Shown piece after piece: positions 1 through 6,407 of a stretch of 12,850 bases of DNA; position 1 is the first letter of the stretch, and every line of letters starts with the position of its first letter. The notes beneath the pieces are model-generated. The model was not told where the DNA came from. It worked only from the letters and a program-made list of their open reading frames with translations, and ran no database searches. The position numbers were made by a program, and so were the translations under genes. This DNA comes from Burkholderiales bacterium UBA2459 (GTDB lineage Bacteria > Pseudomonadota > Gammaproteobacteria > Burkholderiales > Burkholderiaceae_E), in NCBI GenBank assembly GCA_002342365.1, contig DDPV01000023.1, positions 2,819-15,668 on the forward strand, in the 5' to 3' direction.

Positions 1-1
1 G

Positions 2-59
2 CACCGTTTGTACGGTCAAAGCGTCAGCCGCTGACGCTTGCGGTGTTTGCGAAACGGTG
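2..59. repeat. Nested inverted repeat upstream of dedA
   Basis: Two perfect inverted repeats are nested here. The inner one has 10-bp arms at 19-28 (AAGCGTCAGC) and 30-39 (GCTGACGCTT) around a single base; as RNA it would fold as an 8-bp stem with a 5-base loop. The outer arms are CACCGTTT (2-9) and AAACGGTG (52-59). No T-run follows, so it is not a textbook intrinsic terminator. It could be the end of an upstream transcript, a REP-like element or an operator. The left edge of the window hides what lies before it. Confidence 0.6.
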
Positions 60-125
60 GCCCCGCCTTCGATGCTTGGGTTCATGCGGCAATGCTAGCA
101 AGACCCGGGGGCATTCCTGATCGCT

Positions 126-131
126 TATCAT
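126..131 (+). promoter_or_regulatory. Possible -10 element for dedA
   Basis: TATCAT matches the sigma-70 -10 consensus at 5 of 6 bases and ends 8 bases before the preferred dedA ATG at 140. No convincing -35 lies 16-18 bases upstream (that stretch reads ACCCGG). If used, transcription would begin at about 138-140 and the mRNA would be almost leaderless, which fits the lack of a Shine-Dalgarno sequence. This is a weak prediction. Confidence 0.25.
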
Positions 132-139
132 CGCCGACC

Positions 140-790
140 ATGGATCTGAGCGGCTTTGTGGATGTTTTTCTGCATCTGGATAAACACCTGGCTGCCATGG
201 CGCAGGCTTGGGGTCCGTGGATTTACGCCGCGCTTTTTGCCATCATTTTCGTGGAAACCGGGCTGGTCATCATGCCCTTTTTGCCCGGTGACTCCTTGCT
301 TTTTGTTGCCGGCGCCATCGCCGGGCTGGGCGGACTGGATTTGTTCAGCCTGTGTGCGCTGCTTAGTCTTGCCGCGATCCTCGGTGATTTTGTGAACTAT
401 TCGATCGGCCGGCGCGTGGGCGCAAAGGTTTTCTCCTGGGAAAACTCGCGTTGGTTTCATCGCGAGTCCTTTGAACGAACCCAGCGTTTTTATGACCGCT
501 ACGGCGCGCTCACCATCATTGTGGGGCGATTTTTGCCCTTTATCCGGACTTTTGCACCCTTCGTGGCCGGGGTTGCCGCCATGGACCGGCGACGCTTTGC
601 TGTCTACAACCTGGTCGGCGCCCTGATCTGGGTGGTCGGGCTTTCTTCGCTGGGCTACGCGGTGGGCAACACAGCCTGGGTGCAGGCGAACTTTTCGCTG
701 GTGACCTTGCTGTTGATCGTGGTCCCTGGTGTGCCGGCGCTTATCGAGGTTTTGCGCCGGTGGTGGCGTTCGCGACGAGGTACTGTCTGA
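140..790 (+). CDS. DedA family membrane protein
   Basis: A 216-residue DedA/SNARE-associated family inner-membrane protein. The family includes flippase-like proteins that recycle undecaprenyl phosphate and phospholipid carriers. Visible features are an N-terminal membrane region with E39 in FVETGLVIMPFLPGDS and D51, then GDFVNYSIGRRVG at 82-94, then the family signature VGRFLPFIRTFAPFVAG at 128-144 with R130 and R136. The C-terminus is hydrophobic and ends in a basic tail rich in R and W. With the start at 140 these four residues fall at the same numbers (E39, D51, R130, R136) as the essential residues reported for E. coli YqjA, which supports this ATG over an in-frame TTG at 38. There is no clear Shine-Dalgarno sequence. 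Its last 50 bases overlap the 3' end of the convergent amiC. Family membership is firm; the exact substrate is not inferable. Confidence 0.9.
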   Translation: MDLSGFVDVFLHLDKHLAAMAQAWGPWIYAALFAIIFVETGLVIMPFLPGDSLLFVAGAIAGLGGLDLFSLCALLSLAAILGDFVNYSIGRRVGAKVFSWENSRWFHRESFERTQRFYDRYGALTIIVGRFLPFIRTFAPFVAGVAAMDRRRFAVYNLVGALIWVVGLSSLGYAVGNTAWVQANFSLVTLLLIVVPGVPALIEVLRRWWRSRRGTV

Positions 791-2102
791 TGCCCTTGTG
801 CAAGGCATCGGCCAGTTGATCTCGGTAGCCCGCATCGGCCAGTCGTTGTTCCTCCTCCGGGTTGGAGATAAAGGCGGTTTCGACCAATACCGATGGCACA
901 TCGGGTGCTCGCAACACCGCAAATCCAGCGCGTTCGACTTTGGCTTTGTGCAAGCGACCGATGCGGCCGAGTTCGCCAAGCAAGAGGTTGGCAAGATCCG
1001 ACGATTCGCGTATCTGCGTGCGCGTGCTCAGCTCCAGCAAAACGCGGGTGGCGTCCTGATCACGACGCCTTAAATCGACCCCGCCGAGCTCATCGGCGGC
1101 GTTTTCCTTTTGCGCCAGATAGCGTGCGCTTGCGCTGCTTGCCGCACCGTCTGAAAGAACGAAAGCCGATGCGCCCCGCGCTCTGGCTTCGGTAAAGGCA
1201 TCGGCATGCACCGACAGCATCAAGTCGGCCCGCAATGCGCGCGCTTTGCGCACCCTTTGCCCCAAAGGTACGAAGTAATCGGCTTCGCGAATCAGCGCTG
1301 GCCGCAGGCCTTGATCACCGGCAAGCCGTTCTGCGAGTTTTCGCGAGACGTCCAAGACGACGTCTTTTTCCTTCAATCCGCTTGGCCCGATCGCCCCGGG
1401 ATCTTCGCCACCGTGGCCAGCGTCGATCGCAATAATCCGGCTTGCGGTGCTTGCAGGCGGTGGACTGACCACCGCCGGACCCGACTCGCTTGGCGGGTTG
1501 CCCGATGCCGGTGCTACCGCCTTGGCGCTGGGCGCGGTCTTCTGATCAGGGCTTGTGGCTGTTTTGGCCGCTTTGCCTTGCACATCCCGCTTTGCCAAAT
1601 CCTCGATCAACTGCTCAAGCCCGGGCTCATCGGAGCGGGCTGCAAAACGACGGTTGAGCAGCGCTTGCAAGGGATCGGGCTCCCGGTCGGGATACAGATC
1701 AATCATCCAGCGCCGCTGGTAGGGGCCAACCGGCAGGGATTCAAAGATTTCAACCCGAACCGCCTGGCGCAAATCAAAAACCAGGCGCGCAACCTTGGGT
1801 TGAAACTGTCCCACCCTTAATTGGGCGATCCAGGGGTCATCGGGCGGAATAATCGAAGGCAGCTGTCGCAAGGCAGCGTCAACCTGAAGGTCTTGCAAGT
1901 CGATGACCAGTCGCAAGGGCTGATCCAGCAATTGGTGCTGGACCACCAGACGTTGCTCCAGTTCAAGAGTGACGCGGGTGTAGGCCTGCGAAGGCCAGAC
2001 CCGCACGCCGAGCAACCCGGCTGCCCAAGCCGTTTGTAGCGGCCAGCCGATCGCATGAAGACCGACTGTCCCGATACCCTGAAGCAAAAACGCGCGCCGC
2101 AT
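741..2102 (-). CDS. amiC: N-acetylmuramoyl-L-alanine amidase (AmiC type)
   Basis: A 453-residue periplasmic zinc amidase that cleaves the lactyl-L-Ala bond of peptidoglycan and helps separate daughter cells. The N-terminus MRRAFLLQG resembles a twin-arginine export signal (RRxFL) followed by a hydrophobic stretch and a likely cleavage after AWA near residue 27. An AMIN domain, which binds peptidoglycan at the septum, covers roughly residues 30-137. A Lys/Ala/Pro/Ser linker (about 170-220) leads to an Amidase_3 domain (about 222-443). The zinc and catalytic residues are H230 in DAGHGG, E245 in GLKEKD, H299 in SVHADAF and E408 in VLVETAFISNPEEE. It lies 16 bases downstream of tsaE on the same strand, so the two are probably co-transcribed, as in the E. 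coli tsaE-amiB arrangement. mutL, which follows there, is absent here: the next gene is the convergent dedA, overlapping by 50 bp. Confidence 0.93.
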   Translation of the reverse strand: MRRAFLLQGIGTVGLHAIGWPLQTAWAAGLLGVRVWPSQAYTRVTLELEQRLVVQHQLLDQPLRLVIDLQDLQVDAALRQLPSIIPPDDPWIAQLRVGQFQPKVARLVFDLRQAVRVEIFESLPVGPYQRRWMIDLYPDREPDPLQALLNRRFAARSDEPGLEQLIEDLAKRDVQGKAAKTATSPDQKTAPSAKAVAPASGNPPSESGPAVVSPPPASTASRIIAIDAGHGGEDPGAIGPSGLKEKDVVLDVSRKLAERLAGDQGLRPALIREADYFVPLGQRVRKARALRADLMLSVHADAFTEARARGASAFVLSDGAASSASARYLAQKENAADELGGVDLRRRDQDATRVLLELSTRTQIRESSDLANLLLGELGRIGRLHKAKVERAGFAVLRAPDVPSVLVETAFISNPEEEQRLADAGYRDQLADALHKGIRQYLVANATTGAKPR

Positions 2103-2118
2103 GTAGCTTGGCCAAGGC

Positions 2119-2637
2119 CTAGGCTAAATCCTGAAAGGCCGCCATCAGCGCTGCTTGCCCGTCAAAATCGGATCGTGCCCGCAGGCATAGCTGCCTTGCC
2201 TGCGAGGGCTCGGGCCAGTGCCATTGCAGCAAGAGGTCCCAGGCGGGCAAAAGCGCTTTTTCCGGCCACTCGACCAGCACCAGATCAAGCGGGTGATCAA
2301 ATGAGGCTTCAAGTCCCACACCGAGCCAGTCGCCGGGCCGCTCAAGCCGATAAAAGTCAAAATGATGGGCATCGTTGCCAGTACTCAAGGGGTAGCTGTG
2401 CATCAGGGCAAAACTCGGGCTTTTGATGCGCTCAGCCACCCCCAGTGCGCGAAGCAAGCTGCGCACAAAGCTGGTTTTGCCGACCCCAAGGTCACCTTGC
2501 AAATAAAGCTTCCAGGACGAAGCTTGGCTGGCCATGACCTGCCGATAAACGCTGGCAAGCGATTGGGCAAGCAAGGCACAATCGGCTTCGCTATGAAGGA
2601 GTCGTTTGCAAACGATGAAGTCATCAACATCAGACAT
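2119..2637 (-). CDS. tsaE: tRNA t6A biosynthesis ATPase TsaE
   Basis: A 172-residue P-loop ATPase of the TsaBDE complex, which makes N6-threonylcarbamoyladenosine at position 37 of ANN-decoding tRNAs. The Walker A motif GDLGVGKT is at residues 48-55. It is followed by the family marks SPSF (73-76), HFDFYRL (92-98) and LVEWPEK (121-127), counterparts of the usual SPTY, HFDLYRL and IEWPER. The start is placed at the ATG at 2637 because that gives a family-like N-terminus; an ATG at 2691 would add 18 residues and lie deep inside queG. Neither has a clear Shine-Dalgarno sequence. Even the shorter form overlaps the start of the divergent queG by 23 bp. amiC follows after 16 bases. The partner gene tsaD is in this window at 7269-8351. 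Confidence 0.92.
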   Translation of the reverse strand: MSDVDDFIVCKRLLHSEADCALLAQSLASVYRQVMASQASSWKLYLQGDLGVGKTSFVRSLLRALGVAERIKSPSFALMHSYPLSTGNDAHHFDFYRLERPGDWLGVGLEASFDHPLDLVLVEWPEKALLPAWDLLLQWHWPEPSQARQLCLRARSDFDGQAALMAAFQDLA

Positions 2638-3790
2638 CAACGCAAGCCCCAGGGAGCCAGACTGGGCCGCTTGGATGCAGGCTTCGGGCATCGGTCATTG
2701 GGGTGTGGCTGACGTCAATTTGCAAGACGCCGAACCCGGCTTGTTGCAGTGGCTTGAGGCCGGTTTTCATGGCGAGATGGATTATATGGCGCGCCACGGC
2801 TTAAAGCGTGCCCGCCCCGCCGAACTGCTTCCCGGGACCTTGAGCGTGTTGATGGTCGCCATCAGTTACCGGCCGCCCGAGCCTGAATGGCTGGACCGAG
2901 CCTGGGCATCGCTTGAGCAAGGCGACCGGGCGACGATTTCGCTGTATGCCCGCGGAAGGGATTACCACAAGGTGCTCAGAAAGCGATTGCAAGCGCTCGG
3001 TGTTGCTTTGGCGGCAGCGCTGCCCGGGTTGCGCTTTCGCGCGTTTTGCGATTCAGCGCCGGTGATGGAGGTGGCCCTCGCCAATCGGGCGAAGCTTGGC
3101 TGGCGCGGAAAAAACACCTTATTGCTCAACCGCCAGTCCGGTTCGATGTTTTTTCTGGGATCCCTCTTTATCAACATGCCGCTTGAGCGGCTACCCCAAG
3201 CCTTGCTCAGCGGTCCGGGCAGTGGGGATACCGAACACTGCGGCTCTTGCCGTGCCTGCCTTGATGTATGCCCCACGCAGGCGCTGGTTGCTCCCTTTCA
3301 ACTTGACGCCAGGCGCTGCATTTCCTATCTCACAATCGAACACAGCGGCCCTATCCCCGAGGGCTTGCGCAGCGCCATCGGCAATCGGATCTACGGCTGC
3401 GACGATTGTCAGCTGATCTGTCCCTGGAACAAGTTCGCAGTGGCGATGCCGATCAAGGATTTTGCCCAACGTCCGGAACTCGAAAACCTGAGCTTGATCG
3501 AGGCGCTGACCTGGAGCGAAGACGAATTCTCAAGGCGCACCGAGGGCAGTGCGATCCGTCGCATCGGCCACAGGCGCTGGCAGCGCAATGTGGTGGTGGC
3601 CTTGGGCAATTTTCTGGCCGGTCGGGTTACCCATCATGCAGGCACTCCAAAACCGACCTCGGGAGCAAATCTGCAGGCGCTCAAGGCGCAAAGGCGTGAA
3701 GCCCGCCAGGCGCTGGCTAGAGCGAGGCTTGAGGCCAACACCATGCTTGCTGAGCACATCGACTGGGCGCTTTCTTGCAGCAGCACCTGA
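2615..3790 (+). CDS. queG: Epoxyqueuosine reductase QueG
   Basis: A 391-residue cytoplasmic cobalamin- and iron-sulfur-dependent reductase that converts epoxyqueuosine to queuosine at tRNA position 34, the last step of the pathway. Numbering from the ATG at 2615, the N-terminal region contains GEMDYMARHG (about 53-62) and ARPAELLPGT. The cobalamin-binding core contains FCDSAPVMEVALA with the probable catalytic D146, followed by GWRGKNTLLL. Two 4Fe-4S clusters are indicated by CGSCRACLDVCP (C209, C212, C215, C219), C235 and CDDCQLICPWN (C262, C265, C269). A C-terminal helical region of about 80 residues follows, as in E. coli QueG. AAGGAG at 2596-2601 lies 13 bases before this ATG but only 4 before an in-frame TTG at 2606, so the start could be either. 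The 5' end overlaps tsaE on the other strand, so its promoter must lie within tsaE. Confidence 0.94.
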   Translation: MKSSTSDINASPREPDWAAWMQASGIGHWGVADVNLQDAEPGLLQWLEAGFHGEMDYMARHGLKRARPAELLPGTLSVLMVAISYRPPEPEWLDRAWASLEQGDRATISLYARGRDYHKVLRKRLQALGVALAAALPGLRFRAFCDSAPVMEVALANRAKLGWRGKNTLLLNRQSGSMFFLGSLFINMPLERLPQALLSGPGSGDTEHCGSCRACLDVCPTQALVAPFQLDARRCISYLTIEHSGPIPEGLRSAIGNRIYGCDDCQLICPWNKFAVAMPIKDFAQRPELENLSLIEALTWSEDEFSRRTEGSAIRRIGHRRWQRNVVVALGNFLAGRVTHHAGTPKPTSGANLQALKAQRREARQALARARLEANTMLAEHIDWALSCSST

Positions 3791-3793
3791 TTG

Positions 3794-3816
3794 GGCCGCA
3801 GGCCGTTGGCTTTTTT
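3794..3816 (+). terminator. Weak Rho-independent terminator candidate after queG
   Basis: The 36-bp gap between the convergent stops of queG and the AEC transporter gene holds two alternative small stems. One is GGCC-GCA-GGCC (3794-3804). The other is AGGCC-GTT-GGCTT (3800-3812, with one G-U pair). They run into six Ts at 3811-3816 on the plus strand. The stems are short, so termination may be inefficient. The polarity suits queG rather than the minus-strand gene. Confidence 0.4.
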
Positions 3817-3826
3817 GGTGTTGTAG

Positions 3827-4735
3827 CTAGCCTGCCCAGGCCATCCACCAGGGTAGGGTAAAGGCCGAAGCCAAAAGCGACAAGCTGATTAACTGGGCCA
3901 CGAAAAGCCCGTCGCCGCCCATGCGTGATGCCAGTACATAAGAGGCGGGCGAAGTGGGCAGGGCGCTATACATCACCACCAGCAGGCCCGGCAGTCCATG
4001 AATACCCAGCAGCGGGCAAAGCACGATGGCAATGGCGGGCATCACGATCAGTTTGATGCTGGTCAAGCCAAGCGCAAGCCAGCGATCGCCCACCGAAATC
4101 CCTTGTTGGGCGCGCGGCCAACGCAAGGCTGCGCCCACGCACAGTAAACCCAGAGGAAGCGCTGCCTGCCCGAGCCGGCTCAGACTCGATTGCACAATCT
4201 CCGGCAGGGGCCCGTCGAGCGCACGCCAGAGCAAGCCGCCTAGCGTGGCGATGATCAAAGGGTTGCGGGCCAGTTCGCGCCAAAGCGTCTGCTGGCCGAA
4301 CTTGGCCATCGGGTATACCGCAGCAACATTCAAACAGGGGATGAGCACCGCAATCATGATTGAAAAGAGCGCAACCCCTTCGGCACCGCCTAAGCGCTCG
4401 GCCAAAGCCAGTCCCAGATAGGAGTTGAAGCGAAACGCGGTTTGTGCGCCGCTTGCAAAGCGTTGGACCTGGATGCGCGGGATCCAACGGCACATCATCG
4501 AAAGCGCAAAAGCTGCCGAGGCACTCAAGCCGGCAGCAAGCATCATTGGGGCAACCGCTTGCACCTGTCCCGGAGCACGCACGATCGATACAAAAAGCAG
4601 CACTGGAAAGAGGATGAAGTAATTGAGCTTTTCAAGCATGACCCAGCCCGCTTCGGGCCAGGAAAGGCTGCGGCGCAGAGCAAAGCCAAGTGCCATGAGC
4701 GCAAACTCGGGGCCCAGGAGTTCAAGCACAGACAT
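3827..4735 (-). CDS. AEC family transporter
   Basis: A 302-residue integral membrane protein of the auxin efflux carrier (AEC/Mem_trans) family, secondary carriers that in bacteria are usually linked to organic acids. The protein is nearly all hydrophobic segments, about ten, in two blocks joined by a more polar middle. Family-like motifs are FRFNSYLGLAL near 101-111 in the first half, ARNPLIIATLGGL near 156-168 opening the second half, and the conserved Pro region SALPTSPASYVLASRMG near 257-273. The start at 4735 gives the normal N-terminus just before the first membrane segment. No Shine-Dalgarno sequence is evident. It is divergent from xerD with at most 25 bp between starts and convergent with queG. 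Nothing nearby suggests a substrate. Confidence 0.85.
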   Translation of the reverse strand: MSVLELLGPEFALMALGFALRRSLSWPEAGWVMLEKLNYFILFPVLLFVSIVRAPGQVQAVAPMMLAAGLSASAAFALSMMCRWIPRIQVQRFASGAQTAFRFNSYLGLALAERLGGAEGVALFSIMIAVLIPCLNVAAVYPMAKFGQQTLWRELARNPLIIATLGGLLWRALDGPLPEIVQSSLSRLGQAALPLGLLCVGAALRWPRAQQGISVGDRWLALGLTSIKLIVMPAIAIVLCPLLGIHGLPGLLVVMYSALPTSPASYVLASRMGGDGLFVAQLISLSLLASAFTLPWWMAWAG

Positions 4736-4744
4736 GCGAACTGT

Positions 4745-4750
4745 GGGAGG
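4745..4750 (+). promoter_or_regulatory. Shine-Dalgarno sequence of xerD
   Basis: GGGAGG lies 10 bases before the ATG at 4761 and is the clearest ribosome-binding site in the window. It favours 4761 as the xerD start over in-frame ATGs at 4623, 4638, 4695 and 4734, which lie inside or at the edge of the divergent AEC gene. Confidence 0.65.
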
Positions 4751-4760
4751 ATTCGGAGCG

Positions 4761-5684
4761 ATGCAACTTGCTCAGGATACGCAACCGGGTATGCGCGACG
4801 AACATGGTGTGGAGGCTTTTTGCGACGCCTTGTGGCTTGAAGACGGATTATCGCCCGCCACAAGGCTTGCCTACCGGCGCGATTTGCTGGCCTTCACGCG
4901 CTTTTTGGATCAATCGGGATGTTCCCGCGAACTGCTGCATGCGCGCCATGAGGATTTGCTGGCTTATATCGCTTCCCGACACAGCGACAGCAAGGCAAGT
5001 TCAGCCAACCGCAGGCTTTCGTGTTTGCGGCGCTACTACGGCTGGCTGATGCAACGCGGGCTGCGCAAGGACGATCCAAGTGCCGGGATTCGCTCAGCGC
5101 GACAATCCCCCCGTTTTCCAAAGACGCTTGCCGAAGAGCAGGTTGAGGCTTTGCTCACAGCACCTGATACCGCGGGACTGCTCGGTTTGCGCGACCGGGC
5201 GATGCTGGAGACGCTTTACGCTACAGGTTTGCGGGTGAGCGAGTTGGTTGGATTACGCGTGTCCGAAGTGTCGATGCGCGACGCTGTCTTGCGGGTGATT
5301 GGCAAGGGCAACAAGCAGCGCCTTGTCCCCCTGGGTGAAGAAGCGCTCCACTGGGTGCAGCAATGGTTGGCCGATGGGCGCAGCCGGTTGCTTGCCGGCA
5401 AGAGCTCGGATGTCTTGTTTCCGACAGCCAAGGGCGAGCCGATGAGCAGGCAGCGCTTTTGGGTGTTGATCAAACAGTATGCGATCCGTGCGGGCATTCA
5501 GGCCGCCTTGTCGCCGCACGGCTTGCGCCATGCTTTTGCAACCCACTTGCTCAATCATGGTGCAGACTTGAGAGTGGTTCAATTGCTCCTTGGCCATGCA
5601 GACATTACCACCACCCAGATCTACACCCATGTTGCACGCGAACGTCTGCGCCAACTCCATGCCCAACACCATCCGCGAGCCTGA
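4761..5684 (+). CDS. xerD: Site-specific tyrosine recombinase XerD
   Basis: A 307-residue tyrosine recombinase that, with XerC, resolves chromosome dimers at dif near the terminus under FtsK control. An N-terminal SAM-like DNA-binding domain (about 15-105) precedes the catalytic domain (about 118-300). All six catalytic positions are present: R158 in ATGLRVSEL, K182 in IGKGNKQR, H253 and R256 in SPHGLRHAFATHLL, H279 in LLLGHADI and the nucleophile Y288 in TTQIYTHV. These are offset by a constant 9-10 from E. coli XerD R148, K172, H244, R247, H270 and Y279. Length and motifs fit XerD rather than an integron or phage integrase. The call of XerD over XerC rests on overall resemblance and on its neighbourhood with plsY. 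The start at 4761 has a good ribosome-binding site. plsY follows after 32 bases. Confidence 0.9.
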   Translation: MQLAQDTQPGMRDEHGVEAFCDALWLEDGLSPATRLAYRRDLLAFTRFLDQSGCSRELLHARHEDLLAYIASRHSDSKASSANRRLSCLRRYYGWLMQRGLRKDDPSAGIRSARQSPRFPKTLAEEQVEALLTAPDTAGLLGLRDRAMLETLYATGLRVSELVGLRVSEVSMRDAVLRVIGKGNKQRLVPLGEEALHWVQQWLADGRSRLLAGKSSDVLFPTAKGEPMSRQRFWVLIKQYAIRAGIQAALSPHGLRHAFATHLLNHGADLRVVQLLLGHADITTTQIYTHVARERLRQLHAQHHPRA

Positions 5685-5716
5685 GCCAGGCGATGCGATG
5701 AAGGCAGTAGCCGCCA

Positions 5717-6358
5717 ATGACTGATACCCCGGCGATTCTTGCGCTCATGGCGGTTTTTGCCTACTTGATCGGCTCGATTTCCTTTGCGGTTTGGGTAAGT
5801 CAGTGGATGGGTTTGCCCGATCCGCACAGTTATGGCTCTGGCAACCCGGGTGCAACCAATGTTTTGCGCACCGGCAACCGCCAAGCGGCGATATTGACGC
5901 TGCTTGGCGATACCGGCAAAGGCGTGTTGGCTGTGGCGCTTGCGGCCGCTACGGAAAAGCTGCATCAGCAGGGCATGGCCGGACTCGCTGTCGTGGGTTT
6001 GGCAGCCTTTCTGGGGCATTTGTTTCCACTGTGGCACCGCTTCCAAGGAGGCAAGGGCGTTGCGACCGCGGCCGGTGTCTTGCTGGTGCTTCAGCCCTGG
6101 ATGGGTCTGGCCACCGTCCTGACCTGGTTAACAACAGCCTACGTCTTCCGCTACTCCTCACTGGCAGCCTTGACCGCGGCTTTTTTTGCGCCTGCGTTTG
6201 CCTATTTTTTTCATGGCGGCTGGGACTTGGTGCTGGGGGTGAGTTTGATGAGCGGCTTGCTTGTGCTGCGGCACCGTCCCAATATCGTGAAGCTGCTGAG
6301 GGGTGAGGAGTCGAAAATCGGGCAAGCTTCCAAGGAACAAACCGATCCCGAGGTCTAG
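5717..6358 (+). CDS. plsY: Glycerol-3-phosphate acyltransferase PlsY
   Basis: A 213-residue inner-membrane enzyme that transfers an acyl group from acyl-phosphate (made by PlsX) to glycerol-3-phosphate, giving lysophosphatidate, the first step of phospholipid synthesis. About seven hydrophobic segments are visible. All three family motifs are intact: GSGNPGATNVLR (40-51), GHLFPLWHRFQGGKGVAT (100-117) and RHRPNIVKLLRGEES (185-199), holding the conserved Ser, Gly-Gly-Lys and Arg/Asn positions. The soluble tail of about a dozen residues is ordinary. Start and length match the family. GAAGG before the ATG is too distant (about 13 bases) to be a strong ribosome-binding site. It probably shares a transcript with xerD upstream and perhaps the ROK kinase downstream. 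Confidence 0.95.
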   Translation: MTDTPAILALMAVFAYLIGSISFAVWVSQWMGLPDPHSYGSGNPGATNVLRTGNRQAAILTLLGDTGKGVLAVALAAATEKLHQQGMAGLAVVGLAAFLGHLFPLWHRFQGGKGVATAAGVLLVLQPWMGLATVLTWLTTAYVFRYSSLAALTAAFFAPAFAYFFHGGWDLVLGVSLMSGLLVLRHRPNIVKLLRGEESKIGQASKEQTDPEV

Positions 6359-6407
6359 CCAGCGTCTGAAAGCGAGCCTGATGGAAAGGTCCACCACATC
6401 AATAGCC

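Noticed and set aside
38..139. N-terminal extension of DedA from a TTG at 38
   Set aside because: The extension lies in the inverted-repeat region and is not family-like. The ATG at 140 aligns E39, D51, R130 and R136 exactly with E. coli YqjA.
128..994. Long minus-strand open frame of 288 codons opposite dedA
   Set aside because: It is antisense to the strongly supported dedA and runs into the 3' end of amiC in another frame. The product is polar and compositionally odd, with no recognisable motif.
1206..1820. Plus-strand open frame of 204 codons opposite amiC
   Set aside because: It is a shadow of the amidase gene, whose zinc residues and domains are intact. The antisense product has no family resemblance.
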